NCBI GenBank assembly: GCA_031426455.1
Contig: JANPLI010000154.1
Location: 1-64,000, forward strand
DNA length: 64,000 bases
Origin: JANNMJ01 sp031426455
Lineage (GTDB): Bacteria; Bacteroidota; Bacteroidia; Cytophagales; Hymenobacteraceae
Reading direction: 5' to 3'
Shown: positions 8,401-17,408 of the stretch, one piece after another
Numbering within the stretch: position 1 is the first letter of the stretch
How the letters are laid out: each line of letters opens with the position of its first letter
Translations under genes and position numbers: made by a program
Notes under the pieces: generated by a model
Told to the model about the DNA's origin: nothing
The model's input: the letters and a program-made list of their open reading frames with translations, nothing else
The model's database searches: none

Positions 8401-11280
8401 CCGACGTTCGAGTCGCAGTCGCCGGCCTTCATTGCCTTCAACAGCCCCGACGTGCAGGGTGGCGCCTACGATTCGACGGTCTATTTCGAGGTGCCGCCGT
8501 TCAAGCTCGACTCGCTCAACGGCAGCAGTAAATCGAAGGTGGGACTGAAAGGCACCTTCCACTCCGGCAAAATCTTTCCGCCTTTCGAGACCACGATGAA
8601 GCTCCAGGCCGACGGCTCGACTGGCTTCGTGCACAAGGCGCCCGCGGGCGGAATGCCGGCCTACGGTGGTAAAGGCCAGTTTATGAATACGATCCGAATG
8701 GACGGCCAAGGCTTGCAGGGCGAAGGCGAACTGGTGGTGAAGGGCGCCAAGCTGAAGAGCGACCAGTTCGTGTTTTACCTCGACTCGGCCGTAGCCGTGG
8801 GAAAAAGTGTGACGATTGCGGCCTCGGCCACGACCCCCAAGCTGGAAGGCGAAAACTACCTGATGAAGTGGTTCGCCGAGAAAGACTCGCTGGCGATGAA
8901 TTCGCAGCAGGACCCTTTCAAGCTCTACGACGGCACCACCACCCTAACCGGTACGGCCGTGGCAACGGCGCGCGGCATCGGCGGCAATGGATTGGTGGAG
9001 AACGATTTAGCGCGAATCACTTCTCCGGACCTGGCCTTCGGCCCTACCTCGTTCAAAGGCAAGCGGGCGGAGCTTCAGATCAAATCAGACGACCCTAAGA
9101 AGCCCGTATTGCGGGCGCTGGGGTCGAGCTTTACCTACAATATTGCCGACGGTTACGCGGATTTCGTGCCGGAAGAGGAGGGCAAAGCCAGCACCGAACT
9201 GACGGGCGTGCAGTACAAAACGTCGTTGCCGGGCGGCCACTGGGACTTCCGCAAGAAGCAGGTAACGATGAAGGCGACGGAGGGAATGGGCCTGAACCGC
9301 TCGATATTTACTTCGACCAAACCGGACCAACTGGGCCTGCGCTGGCCCGCCGCCGCCGCCACCTATGACTTGGAAAAAGTGCAGCTCCGGGCCACTGGGG
9401 TGCCTTATATCACGGTAGCCGACGCCCGTATCCGGCCCGATTCGGCGCGCGTCATCGTGACCCGCAACGCTACGATTCAGCCGTTTCAGAAGGCCGTCGT
9501 GACAATGGATACCGTGACGCACTTCCACCGCCTCTTCGACGGGCAGATTCAGGTCGTCTCGCGGCTGAAGTTCACCGGCTCGGCTTCGTATCGGTACGTG
9601 GGGCAAGGTCGCGACTCCACCACCCTGACTTTCAATGATTTTCGCTTTGACTCGGCCGCCGTGCTGCTCGGCGCGCCCGTGAGCGAAGCCACCGGTAAGG
9701 CGCGGAAAGACAAAGAGAAGGCCGGCAGTGCCTTCGCGCAGGCGCCGGGCATCGTGACGAAGGCCCGCGCCACGGTGTCGGACAAAGAAGAAGTGCTCGT
9801 GGCCCCGCGCGTCCAGTACCGGGGCGGGGTAGCGATCATCTCGCGCAAACGCGGACTGATCAACGACGGCGAGGGCAAACTCAAGTTCTCGAAGACCCTG
9901 ACGGCCTCCGACTGGTTTGCCATCCGCGATTCGCTCGACCCCAACAACCTGCGTTTCAGCATCGGCGGCCTGAAAGCAGCCGACGGCACGCCGCTGACGA
10001 CCGGCATTATGCGCGCCGACGAAACCGGCAAGCTCTACCCGCTCTACGTGGGCGTGAAACCGAACGAGCAGGATTTGCCCCTCATCGAAGTAGCCGACGA
10101 ACTGGTCTATGACAAGCCAAAGGACGTTTTCACGCTCGGCAACCAGAAACGCGACGGCTTCGAGATCAACGAGGGCAACGTGATGACCTACAACGGCAAG
10201 ACCGGCGGCATCACCTGGCGCGGCAAGATGCGCTTCATCAATGGGTCGGGCAGTTTTCAGCTCGAAGCCAGCGGCATTGGGGCAGGTATCCCGGACTCGA
10301 CGCAGTATAACGTGGACGCCTTCATCACGATGAACGCCATTATGCCCGGCAAGAGCCTGGCCATTATGGGCGAAAACCTGCTGAAAGAGACGCCCCAACA
10401 CCCGCGCGCCGTGCAGTTGGCCGACCCCCTGACCTCGAAAATGGGCGACTTCATCGGCTCGGCCGAAGTCAAAAAATTCAACGCTGTGAAGCCGGGCACG
10501 GCACCGGCGCCGCTATTCAAGGTCAGCCCGAAATTCGAGCGCTCATTCGTCATCAACGAAGTGGCGCTGAAGTGGTCGCGCAAGAACAAGGCGTGGTACA
10601 GCACCGGACCGATTTCGATCTCCAACATATTGGGTGTGAACGTAAACGCGTCCATCGATGGCTTCCTCGAAATCAAGCGCACGGCCGAGGGCGATGTGGT
10701 GGAATTTCTGATCGAAGCCAATCCCGAAACCTGGTACCACTTCAAATACGCCAACAATACGGTGCTGACCTGGAGCGCCTCCGAAGCCTTCAACACCGAG
10801 GTGGCCACCAAGCAGAAAGAAGACTACAACGTGGCCCAGACCTACGGTGTGTACGCCGGCGACGACTTCCAGAAAGACCAGTTCCGGGCCTTCTTCATCA
10901 AGCAGTACCGGTCCGACGAAGAGCGCCGCAAACTCAAGCGCAAGCCGGGCGCGAGCGCCCCCCCGAAGCCCGCCGCGACGCAGGATTCTTTCCAGGCCGA
11001 CCCCAATGCCGCTGCCGACGGCGAAACGGGCAAAAAGAAAAAGAAAAAGGACGGCGACGAAGCTACGCTCCCTAATCCGGACCCCGCCAGCCCGCCCGCC
11101 GGGGACGCTGACGCCGACACCGGTCGGAAGAAAAAGAAGAAAAACGACGACGAAGTAGCGCCGCCCAACCCCAACTTCTCGTCCGACCCGCCCGCCGAGG
11201 AAACCGAGGGTAAGAAGAAGAAAAAGAAGAAGGACAAAGCCAACGACGATGCCTTCGGCGAACCGACCTCGCCGCAGTAG
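5482..11280 (+). CDS. Giant exported beta-rich protein of unknown function
   Basis: About 1932 residues. The start at 5482 (MRPSSLLSLIF) gives a signal peptide ending near TPVLAQ. Next comes an Ala/Pro/Lys-rich linker with repeats of [DN]DG[WF]DT, including DGWDTGGWDTGGWDT around 6605-6650. From about residue 465 the chain is a long, regular beta-rich region without membrane spans. It contains one helical insert (STLHQAMVNLAREGFIDYV). The tail (11030-11260) holds three runs of 5-7 lysines between acidic/proline segments. I see no catalytic motif and no T9SS sorting domain. The layered beta pattern is faintly reminiscent of OstA/LptD- or AsmA-like periplasmic proteins, but this is speculation. 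It follows prmA and precedes plsY on the same strand. Confidence 0.85.
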   Translation: MRPSSLLSLIFTRRGYPAGLAFSGLLAALLLLTTPVLAQNDGWDTSPPPPPVKKAAVKTKPKPASNDGWDTTPAKPAAKPAAKPKNDGFDTGFDTGFDTSPAPKPPATKPKTGTKPGAKTAAKPAAKPAAPVSDGFGTEEKPADDLGFATGPEPAPAPGAGAKTKSGKPYVGYKLSTDVAVFPDDVRRLLDGVNKPATTKTAAMLQATWSAERFSAPQQQRIIAIAQTMVGLRFKAHPHYEQYFGSLVRAVNELQLSGSAVDDLLTVFEKTLAYETPAAVQQVLATVFLTLDKRTLFAGRTNSLKMVGGSFAFQYYDGEHPAPTFGKIAEVPKSAEETPAPPPPAPEPVAAPAPAAPTAAKKKTVKKKSAPKNNDGWDTGGWDTGGWDTTPAPKKATAKAAPATDGFETAPAAPAPKATPDPDDIWNSPAVTGDWNGGGNGFDEPAAGAARTSGIMPYSVAEMPLIRGATLVLKDVDLVVQTPFDSVGTTIQKTTGVVMLDKSLFVGNGGVVRWTPIKEQGEATATLGQYQLALNKPGFKAEGATLNYPTMLEKDITGVFEYRAVRRDRRGQSSFPRFASFTNDARVKTLGEDIRYRGGFALTGPRLSTGALDGSSSSLILLNDGAVRARAQSRAFTLGDSLLTADRASVSLRQGATDSITHPGIKLKYGKKSHMLTLVRGTGLYTATPYFDTYHQMEISAELLRWDVRAPYVNLSMITAKNQVFARFASVDYFTDTQYQQQQGLASFQPLKLVYAYGKEKKKDSFYLLDLSQDRKISRSTLHQAMVNLAREGFIDYVGLTGEIILKPKATHYVQAAAGKKDYDHLLINSLSSAGKNATLNLQTNELLVRGVERFNFAADTVEVYAQPDSGFVRVSKDRNMKFNGKLVVNDLRFVGSDFQFDYKGFYIDLNKIDSTVVRNRKPPKKGRRRGARSEDEPKGPQMVLTNRGQRTSGRLYLNRPDNRSGRRKLGSFPTFESQSPAFIAFNSPDVQGGAYDSTVYFEVPPFKLDSLNGSSKSKVGLKGTFHSGKIFPPFETTMKLQADGSTGFVHKAPAGGMPAYGGKGQFMNTIRMDGQGLQGEGELVVKGAKLKSDQFVFYLDSAVAVGKSVTIAASATTPKLEGENYLMKWFAEKDSLAMNSQQDPFKLYDGTTTLTGTAVATARGIGGNGLVENDLARITSPDLAFGPTSFKGKRAELQIKSDDPKKPVLRALGSSFTYNIADGYADFVPEEEGKASTELTGVQYKTSLPGGHWDFRKKQVTMKATEGMGLNRSIFTSTKPDQLGLRWPAAAATYDLEKVQLRATGVPYITVADARIRPDSARVIVTRNATIQPFQKAVVTMDTVTHFHRLFDGQIQVVSRLKFTGSASYRYVGQGRDSTTLTFNDFRFDSAAVLLGAPVSEATGKARKDKEKAGSAFAQAPGIVTKARATVSDKEEVLVAPRVQYRGGVAIISRKRGLINDGEGKLKFSKTLTASDWFAIRDSLDPNNLRFSIGGLKAADGTPLTTGIMRADETGKLYPLYVGVKPNEQDLPLIEVADELVYDKPKDVFTLGNQKRDGFEINEGNVMTYNGKTGGITWRGKMRFINGSGSFQLEASGIGAGIPDSTQYNVDAFITMNAIMPGKSLAIMGENLLKETPQHPRAVQLADPLTSKMGDFIGSAEVKKFNAVKPGTAPAPLFKVSPKFERSFVINEVALKWSRKNKAWYSTGPISISNILGVNVNASIDGFLEIKRTAEGDVVEFLIEANPETWYHFKYANNTVLTWSASEAFNTEVATKQKEDYNVAQTYGVYAGDDFQKDQFRAFFIKQYRSDEERRKLKRKPGASAPPKPAATQDSFQADPNAAADGETGKKKKKKDGDEATLPNPDPASPPAGDADADTGRKKKKKNDDEVAPPNPNFSSDPPAEETEGKKKKKKKDKANDDAFGEPTSPQ

Positions 11281-11344
11281 CCCAGCCCACTGCCGCTGAC
11301 GCCCGTCGGCCGGAAGGTCGTACGACGGCTTACTTTCGCCGCTG

Positions 11345-11983
11345 ATGCCGTTTATCGCCCTCGCCTTCCTCGCCTCCTACTTCGTGGGCGCCATTCCCAC
11401 CGCGCTCTGGGTAGCGCGCTGGTTTTACCACCTCGACATCCGCCAGCACGGCTCCGGCAACTCCGGCGCCACTAATACCTTCCGGGTGTTGGGTAAGCGC
11501 GCTGGCACGGGCGTGTTGCTTTTCGACATTCTGAAAGGCTTTTTGGCGGCATTCAGCGCCCACGCGCTGCTGCGGGCGGGCCTGATTCAGCCCGACGATC
11601 TGGTGAAATTTCAGCTTGCCCTGGGTCTCACGGCGGTGCTGGGCCACATTTATTCGGTGTTCGCGGGCTGGAAGGGCGGCAAGGGGGTGGCCTCGCTGCT
11701 GGGCGTGGTGGTGGGCGTGGCGCCGCTGCCGGCGGCGGCCTGCATCCTGGTGTTCGTCACGGTGTTGTGGTTCACGTCGTACGTCAGCGTCTCGTCGATG
11801 ACGGGCGCGGGCGCCTTTCCGCTCCTGACCTGGGCGCTCGGCCCGCGCGACCCCTGGCTGCTCGGCTTCGGCGCGCTGGTGGCCGGGCTGGTGGTGTACA
11901 CGCACCGCGTGAACATCAACCGGTTGCGGACCGGTACCGAGAGCAAAGTGAACCCCTTTGGGCGGAAAAACAACGCCGGTTGA
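11345..11983 (+). CDS. plsY: Glycerol-3-phosphate acyltransferase PlsY
   Basis: An integral membrane enzyme that transfers the acyl group of acyl-phosphate to glycerol-3-phosphate, the first step of phospholipid synthesis. The 212-residue protein shows the three loop motifs of the family: SYFVGAIPTA (11-20), DIRQHGSGNSGATN (31-44) and GHIYSVFAGWKGGKGVA in the middle. About five transmembrane segments are evident. It starts 65 bases after the giant exported protein; a -7-like TACTTTCG lies at 11331-11338. Confidence 0.96.
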   Translation: MPFIALAFLASYFVGAIPTALWVARWFYHLDIRQHGSGNSGATNTFRVLGKRAGTGVLLFDILKGFLAAFSAHALLRAGLIQPDDLVKFQLALGLTAVLGHIYSVFAGWKGGKGVASLLGVVVGVAPLPAAACILVFVTVLWFTSYVSVSSMTGAGAFPLLTWALGPRDPWLLGFGALVAGLVVYTHRVNINRLRTGTESKVNPFGRKNNAG

Positions 11984-11989
11984 AGTCGG

Positions 11990-12092
11990 TTAAGGAGGGG
12001 TTGCAATGGATGCAAGCATACCAAGCGCGGTTTCCGTTGTAACTTGGCTGCCCGAACCGTTTCACGTGCTCATTTTCAACCCCCTCCTTTAA
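11990..12092. repeat. Inverted repeat spanning the plsY-acyl-CoA dehydrogenase gap
   Basis: TTAAGGAGGGGTTG at 11990-12003, just after the plsY stop, is the near-perfect reverse complement of CAACCCCCTCCTTTAA at 12077-12092, just before the next start at 12100. The arms occupy the two ends of the gap, the same layout as the phased repeats elsewhere in the window. One arm resembles a Shine-Dalgarno core and the other its complement. Confidence 0.5.
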
Positions 12093-12099
12093 AATTTCG

Positions 12100-13884
12100 A
12101 TGGAAGTCCAGCAAAGCACCCTGATCAAAGGCGGCGAGTTCCTGCTTCGCCCCACGGAAGCCGAAAGCGTTTTCACGCCGGCCGATTTCAACGAAGACCA
12201 GCGAATGATGGCCGACTCGGCCCGCGCCTTCGTGCAGCAGGAAGTAATGCCCCTGCTCGACCGCCTCGACAATCACGAGGAGGGCCTGATGGAAGGCCTG
12301 ATGACGAAGGCCGGCGCCCTGGGGCTGTTTGGCGTCAGCATCCCGGAAGCCTACGGCGGGCTGGAAATGGACTTCAATACGGCTCTGCTCGTGACCGAAG
12401 CCGTGGGTTCCGGCTACTCGTTTCCGGTGGCGTTTGCCGCCCACACGGGCATCGGTACGCTGCCGATCCTGTACTTCGGCACCGAGGCCCAGAAGCAGCA
12501 ATACGTGCCCGCGCTGGCTTCCGGCGAGATGATCGGCGCCTACTGCCTGACCGAACCCGGCTCCGGCTCTGATGCTTTGGGAGCAAAAACCCGCGCCGAC
12601 CGCGCGCCGGACGGTGGCTTCATCCTGAACGGCCAGAAAATGTGGATCACCAACGCGGGCTTTGCGCAGGTATTCATCGTTTTCGCGCAGGTCGATGGCG
12701 ACAAGTTCACCGGCTTCATCGTGGACCGCGACACGGCCGGCGTCACCTTCGGCCCCGAAGAGCACAAGATGGGCATCAAAGGCTCATCTACGCGGCAGGT
12801 GTTTTTCAACGACGCGAAAGTCGGCGCTGATCAGGTGCTAGGCGAGATCGGCAAGGGCCACCTGATTGCGTTCAACATCCTCAATATCGGCCGCATCAAG
12901 CTGGGCGCGGCGTGTCTGGGGGCAGCCAAGGGCATCGTGGAGCGCTCGGTGAAGTACGCCAACGAGCGTTACCAGTTCAAGCTGCCAATCTCGAAGTTCG
13001 GCGCCATTCGCCATAAGCTGGCCCAGATGGCCGTGCGAATCTGGAACACCGAAGCCGCGCATTACCGCGCCGGAATGGAAATTCACCGCCTGGAACAGCA
13101 ACTGCTCAGCGAAGGCAAGGGAATGAACGAAGCCCTGCTGGGCGCAGCCCGCGAGTTCGCGGTGGAGTGTTCGATCCTGAAAATCGACGGCTCCGAAGTG
13201 CTCGACTACGTGGCCGATGAGGGCGTCCAGATTTACGGCGGCTACGGCTTCTCGGCCGATTACCCGATGGACCGCGCCTACCGCGACGCCCGCATCAACC
13301 GCATCTTCGAGGGCACCAACGAGATCAACCGGATGCTGATGGTGGATATGATCCTGAAGAAGGGCCTGAAAGGCGAGCTGGACCTGCTCACGCCGCTCAA
13401 AGCCATTCAGGAAGAGCTGATGAGCATCCCGTCGTTCGCAGACGATGATGATTCGCCGCTGGCCGCCGAGAAGCAGATCATCGCCAACCTCAAGAAAGTG
13501 GCCCTGATGATTGCCGGCCAAGCCGTGCAGCAGTTTATGGCCACCCTGCAAAAGGAGCAGGAGATTCTGATGAACGTGGCCGACATCGCCACCCGCGTGT
13601 ACATCGCCGAAAGCGGCCTGCTGCGCGCCGAAAAAGAGCTGACCCTGAAGGGCGAAGCCGCCGCCGCAATGGCCCTCGACCTGGCCCGCGTCGACCTGCA
13701 CGAAGCCATCGATGCCGTGGCCAAAGCCGGCAAGGACGCCATCTCGGCAATGGGTGAAGGCGACCAGCAGCGAATGCTGCTGATGGGCCTCAAGCGGTTC
13801 ACGAAAGCCGAACTCTTCAACTCCAAAGACGCCCGCCAGCGCATTGCCAAGGCGATGATCGAGGCGAACGGGTATCCGTTGTAA
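12100..13884 (+). CDS. Acyl-CoA dehydrogenase with long C-terminal extension
   Basis: An FAD-dependent enzyme of fatty-acid beta-oxidation that introduces the alpha-beta double bond into acyl-CoA. Residues 1-415 form the dehydrogenase core, with the flavin-binding AYCLTEPGSGSDALG and WITNAG segments and IFEGTNEINRML near residue 404, whose Glu is the expected catalytic base. The total of 594 residues exceeds the usual 380-400 by a C-terminal helical domain of about 180 residues, as in very-long-chain acyl-CoA dehydrogenases. No electron-transfer flavoprotein genes are adjacent. A strong terminator follows at 13940. Confidence 0.93.
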   Translation: MEVQQSTLIKGGEFLLRPTEAESVFTPADFNEDQRMMADSARAFVQQEVMPLLDRLDNHEEGLMEGLMTKAGALGLFGVSIPEAYGGLEMDFNTALLVTEAVGSGYSFPVAFAAHTGIGTLPILYFGTEAQKQQYVPALASGEMIGAYCLTEPGSGSDALGAKTRADRAPDGGFILNGQKMWITNAGFAQVFIVFAQVDGDKFTGFIVDRDTAGVTFGPEEHKMGIKGSSTRQVFFNDAKVGADQVLGEIGKGHLIAFNILNIGRIKLGAACLGAAKGIVERSVKYANERYQFKLPISKFGAIRHKLAQMAVRIWNTEAAHYRAGMEIHRLEQQLLSEGKGMNEALLGAAREFAVECSILKIDGSEVLDYVADEGVQIYGGYGFSADYPMDRAYRDARINRIFEGTNEINRMLMVDMILKKGLKGELDLLTPLKAIQEELMSIPSFADDDDSPLAAEKQIIANLKKVALMIAGQAVQQFMATLQKEQEILMNVADIATRVYIAESGLLRAEKELTLKGEAAAAMALDLARVDLHEAIDAVAKAGKDAISAMGEGDQQRMLLMGLKRFTKAELFNSKDARQRIAKAMIEANGYPL

Positions 13885-13939
13885 GGGGACCTTTCACGAA
13901 AAGCTGCTGAACGGCGCACTCCGACCCGCTTTTCTACGC

Positions 13940-13981
13940 AACAACCCGTCGTTTCCACCTGGAAGCGACGGGTTGTTTTTT
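13940..13981. terminator. Bidirectional rho-independent terminator
   Basis: AACAACCCGTCG (13940-13951) pairs with CGACGGGTTGTT (13966-13977), with a small inner TTCC/GGAA stem, followed by a T-run. It lies between the convergent acyl-CoA dehydrogenase and lipoprotein genes and can serve both. Confidence 0.85.
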
Positions 13982-13990
13982 GATCCGCCG

Positions 13991-15268
13991 TTACCGCCCG
14001 CGCCGCACGGCCAGCAGCAGGTTCGATTCGTTGGGGCGCCAGTTGTAGCCGGTGCCAAAGGGCAGGCGGTGCGGGCGGTGGACGGAGTCGCGGTAGAGCT
14101 GCTTGAGGTCGTCCTGGTAGTGCTTGGCGAAGAGCGAAATCGGCTTCGAGTAGTGGCCGTAGGGCGTGAACCGCCACTGGCCGGGCGGGAAATAGTCGAA
14201 GGCGATGCCCGAATCGTCCTGCACGATGGCGTCGGACTGGCGCAGCACGGTGTTGCGGATGCGCGAGAAGTACGCCTTGTGCATCAGGTACGAGGCCGAC
14301 TTCACGAACGTCGCCACCGGCCCCAGCGAACCGATGAACGGCAGCAGGCCGGGCGCCTGGCTCAGGTGGCCGTCGGAAATGTCGGCTGAGAAATAGTACA
14401 CCGTCTGGGCGCGGCCCGTGGAATCGACGAGCGTCAGGCGCGAGCCGGGCACGTCCGGGCTGCCTTCGCGGGCGGCGCTTTCGGCCAGCGCGCCGGTGGG
14501 CGTCAGGTGCACCAGTTGGGCGTTGACGACGCGGTGGCCAGTGCGCGCTGCGAAGAGCAGCAGGATGGGCAGCGTGCCGTCGAGTTCCGCCGACTTGAAG
14601 TCCTTTTCCATCGAGATCGTCCGGAAGAAGCTGAAATTCAGCACCGACCACAGCGCGCCCTGCGTCATTTTGAAGATGCCCGGCTGTTGCAGCACGGCCG
14701 GCGTGGGCAGCGCCCCCACGGGTTCGAGGCCAATCATCACGTAGGTCTCCGCCTGCGGAAAGAACGAGTGGACATTGAGCAGGTCGGGGCCGCTGAACGG
14801 GTAGAACACCGTGGGCAGGGCCGTCGCCACGGAATCCAGCTCCTGAGCCGACCACTGCCGGATCGGCGCCGTATGCGAGCGCGTGTACTGCCGCCACTTG
14901 GCGCCCGTGGTGGCCCGGAACGTGCGCCAGGCGCGCGAGGTCAGCGCCGTGTCGGGCAGCGGGGCGCCTGGCCGGGCGGGCAGGCCGGCGAGGTAGCGGC
15001 CGAAGGCATCGTAGAACCCATCGGCGCGGCTCGTATCAGCGGCGGGCAGCGCGCGGGCGGCGGGGCGGGTAGCCGGGTCAGCGGCACCGTCAGCCGTACC
15101 CACGCGCGGCGCGGCCAGCGAATCGGGCAGGTCCGGGGCGGGCGCGGTGCCGGGACTTTTTTCCGCCGGCTCCTCGCTGGACGGTTGCCGGGACTCGGTT
15201 TTGCGGGAATCAGTACTGCACGCGGCCAGCGTCAGCAGCGCGGCGAGATAGAGGAAGGGAAGACGCAT
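13991..15268 (-). CDS. Predicted lipoprotein, unknown function
   Basis: A 425-residue protein with a clear lipoprotein signal: LLTLAAC gives lipidation at C17, so the protein is probably anchored in the outer or cytoplasmic membrane facing the periplasm. A Pro/Ala/Glu-rich linker (about 18-75) precedes a folded domain. The C-terminal part contains long aromatic-rich segments (VFYPFSGPDLLNVHSFFP, YFPPGQWRFTPYGHYSKP). I do not recognise the family. It shares a terminator with the convergent acyl-CoA dehydrogenase gene, and the APC permease gene ends 94 bases away beyond its start. Confidence 0.8.
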   Translation of the reverse strand: MRLPFLYLAALLTLAACSTDSRKTESRQPSSEEPAEKSPGTAPAPDLPDSLAAPRVGTADGAADPATRPAARALPAADTSRADGFYDAFGRYLAGLPARPGAPLPDTALTSRAWRTFRATTGAKWRQYTRSHTAPIRQWSAQELDSVATALPTVFYPFSGPDLLNVHSFFPQAETYVMIGLEPVGALPTPAVLQQPGIFKMTQGALWSVLNFSFFRTISMEKDFKSAELDGTLPILLLFAARTGHRVVNAQLVHLTPTGALAESAAREGSPDVPGSRLTLVDSTGRAQTVYYFSADISDGHLSQAPGLLPFIGSLGPVATFVKSASYLMHKAYFSRIRNTVLRQSDAIVQDDSGIAFDYFPPGQWRFTPYGHYSKPISLFAKHYQDDLKQLYRDSVHRPHRLPFGTGYNWRPNESNLLLAVRRGR

Positions 15269-15361
15269 TGGGGAAGAGGATTTTCTCGCAGGGTTCGCCG
15301 GGTGCCGCGGGGGCGAACGGCGCGTTGGGGAGGAACAGGCGGAAGGCTTTTGGGCGGACCC

Positions 15362-16690
15362 TTACGCCGGGCGTCGGCGGCGCGTCAGCAGGGCGTACAC
15401 GGGCAAGCCTACCAGCAGCGTGGCCAGCCCGGTGAGCGATTCGGCGGGTTTTTCGCGCAGCAAAAACGTCAGCGTCCAGCCACTGAGCAGCAGGAAGAGT
15501 AGCGGCGTGAGCGGGTAGCCCCAGGCGCGGTAAGGGCGGGCCAGGTTGGGGCGGCGGAAGCGCAGGACGAACACGCCGGCCACCGTCAGGAACGTGAACA
15601 GGTTCAGCACGAAACCCGCGTACACCAGCACCTGCTCGAAGGAGGCCGTCAGCAGGAAGGCGAGCGTGAGCAGGAGTTGCGCGCCCAGCGCCCGCAGCGG
15701 AATGCCGGTAGTGGGTTGCCGGCGCGCCAGCCAGTGCAGGGCGAGCAGGTCTTCGCCGATGGTCTGGACGATGCGCGGCCCCGCGAAAATCATCGCCGAG
15801 ATGGTCGAAGTCAGCAGGGCCGCAATCAGCAGGCCCATCAGGCGGGCGGCGGCGGGCTGAAAGAGGCGTTCGGCGGCCAGCAAACCCACTTCGACCCGGC
15901 CACTGAGGTCGGGCAGCGGCGTGACGCGCAGAAACGCGTAGTTCAGCCCCACATACAGCGCCGCCACCAGGGCCGTGCCGGTGAGCAGAATCTGCGGCAG
16001 GCGGCGCTGCGGCTCCCGGATTTCGCCGGTGATGTAAGCCGCCGCGTTCCAGCCGGAATAGGCGTACGAGACGTACACCAGCGACACCGCGAACGCCGGC
16101 GAAGCCACCAGCGCCCAGTCGCCGGGGGCCCACCCGATGCCGCCCGTTGGCAGCGCCGTCGGGATGCCCGGCCGCAGCGCCGCCCCGATCAGCACCAGCA
16201 CGGCCAGCACCTTGAGCGTGGTGAGCGCCACCTGCACCCGCGCCCCGGCCCGCACACTGGTGGCGTGCAACAGGCTCAGCAGCACCACCACCCCCACCGA
16301 CAACGGCAGCGGGCTGACCTGCGGATAGATGCCCGCCACGTAGCGCCCCAGCGCCATCGCGGCCAGCGCCGTGGGCGCGGCAAAACCCACCGTGGCCGAC
16401 GCCCAGCCGCTGAGAAACCCCACGGCGGGGTGGTAAATCACGGACAGGTAATGGTACTCGCCGCCGGAGCGCGGCATTGCCGCCGCCAGCTCGCCGTAGC
16501 TCAGGGCGCCGCACAGGGCCACGACGCCGCCCACGGCCCAGAGCAGCAGCAGCGGCCCCACCGAGGGCGTGCCGGGCACCTGAAATCCCAGGCTCGTGAA
16601 CACGCCCGTGCCCACCATATTGGCCACGACGAACGTGACGGCGGGCCAGAAACCCAGAGAACGGACGGAAGGCGGGGCTTCGGCAGGCAT
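15362..16690 (-). CDS. APC-superfamily amino acid permease
   Basis: A 442-residue membrane protein with about twelve transmembrane segments. The N-terminal helix carries the substrate-site signature VVANMVGTGVFTSLGFQV, followed by a long hydrophobic span and AALSYGELAAAMPRSGGEYHY-type sequence (CGALSYGELAAAMPRSGG), typical of the LAT-like branch of amino acid/polyamine/cation transporters. The substrate cannot be read from the sequence. It lies upstream of the lipoprotein gene on the same strand. Confidence 0.93.
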   Translation of the reverse strand: MPAEAPPSVRSLGFWPAVTFVVANMVGTGVFTSLGFQVPGTPSVGPLLLLWAVGGVVALCGALSYGELAAAMPRSGGEYHYLSVIYHPAVGFLSGWASATVGFAAPTALAAMALGRYVAGIYPQVSPLPLSVGVVVLLSLLHATSVRAGARVQVALTTLKVLAVLVLIGAALRPGIPTALPTGGIGWAPGDWALVASPAFAVSLVYVSYAYSGWNAAAYITGEIREPQRRLPQILLTGTALVAALYVGLNYAFLRVTPLPDLSGRVEVGLLAAERLFQPAAARLMGLLIAALLTSTISAMIFAGPRIVQTIGEDLLALHWLARRQPTTGIPLRALGAQLLLTLAFLLTASFEQVLVYAGFVLNLFTFLTVAGVFVLRFRRPNLARPYRAWGYPLTPLLFLLLSGWTLTFLLREKPAESLTGLATLLVGLPVYALLTRRRRPA

Positions 16691-16796
16691 TCAGCGGGGA
16701 TTCAGCGGGGGATTCAGCAGCAAGGAGCGCAGCAGACAGGGGCGTAAAGGTCGGCCGGAGCGGGCGTTTCGGCGCCCCTTATCCGGGCGCTGCCCC

Positions 16797-17144
16797 TTAC
16801 CGCCATTTGTTGGGGGCGGGCCGACTGACGGGCCGTTTTGCCGCCCCCGGCGGGGACGCCGGGCGGCGCGGCACCGGTCCCCGCCGCTGCCGGGTGGCCT
16901 GCACCCGGTCCACGAGCGGGCCGGTGAGCCAGCGCGTGGCCGGCCAGACACCGTAAACGCTGCCCGCCAGCAGGAGCCACAGCACGAGCGTGGCCGAAAA
17001 CCAGCGGCCGAAGAAACCGTCGCGCAGCCCGAACAGGTAGCCGGTCAGCGTCAGGGCAGCGACGAGGCTCAGAAAGCCGAGCCAACCCAGGCGACGCGCC
17101 ACGGGGTGGGCTTGCAGACGGGCGAAGAGAGCGGCGAAATCCAC
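16797..17144 (-). CDS. Small two-helix membrane protein
   Basis: A 115-residue protein with two hydrophobic segments (LGFLSLVAALTLTGYLFGL and WFSATLVLWLLLAGSVYGVW). A basic, proline-rich C-terminal tail (about 85-115) is probably cytoplasmic. No family recognised. It is upstream of the APC permease on the same strand with a 106-base gap. Confidence 0.65.
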   Translation of the reverse strand: MDFAALFARLQAHPVARRLGWLGFLSLVAALTLTGYLFGLRDGFFGRWFSATLVLWLLLAGSVYGVWPATRWLTGPLVDRVQATRQRRGPVPRRPASPPGAAKRPVSRPAPNKWR

Positions 17145-17215
17145 GGCGAAGGGCGAGCGGCGTGCGGTGCGCGCGACGCGGGCCGCAAAGGTCGGGCGGC
17201 GGGCGGCTACTCCCC

Positions 17216-17358
17216 TCCCCTCACCTCGGCGCCACGGCCACGGTTTGCTTGACTACCGTGAGGGCGCGGGCTGGCGGTCGTCGGTCGAGCCGTCCCAATT
17301 GGAAGGCGCCCGTCTGGCTCAGCGTCTGCTGCTGCACCAGGCGACGGGCAAGGTTAAC
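17216..17358 (-). pseudogene. Remnant copy of the 3' end of the lamin-tail gene
   Basis: 17216-17268 is almost identical to 21371-21423, and 17267-17352 matches 21470-21553 with a few changes. The 49 bases missing in between are bounded in the intact copy by two GGGCGC words, which suggests a slippage deletion. The intact copy is the C-terminal coding end of the lamin-tail gene (minus strand). The remnant has no start and a broken frame. With the intact copy it forms direct repeats flanking the two exported-protein genes of 17.4-21.3 kb. Confidence 0.8.
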
Positions 17359-17376
17359 GAATAAAGATAAGTTTTT

Positions 17377-17408
17377 CTTGCACAGGCAGCGGGTGCATCG
17401 TTCCTTTG
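17377..17408 (+). promoter_or_regulatory. Candidate promoter of the octamer-repeat surface-protein gene
   Basis: CTTG (17377-17380), a 20-base spacer, and TTCCTTTG (17401-17408) match the -33/-7 consensus with one mismatch in each. This places transcription start about 70 bases before the ATG at 17483, so the octamer repeat would lie inside the transcript. Confidence 0.5.
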
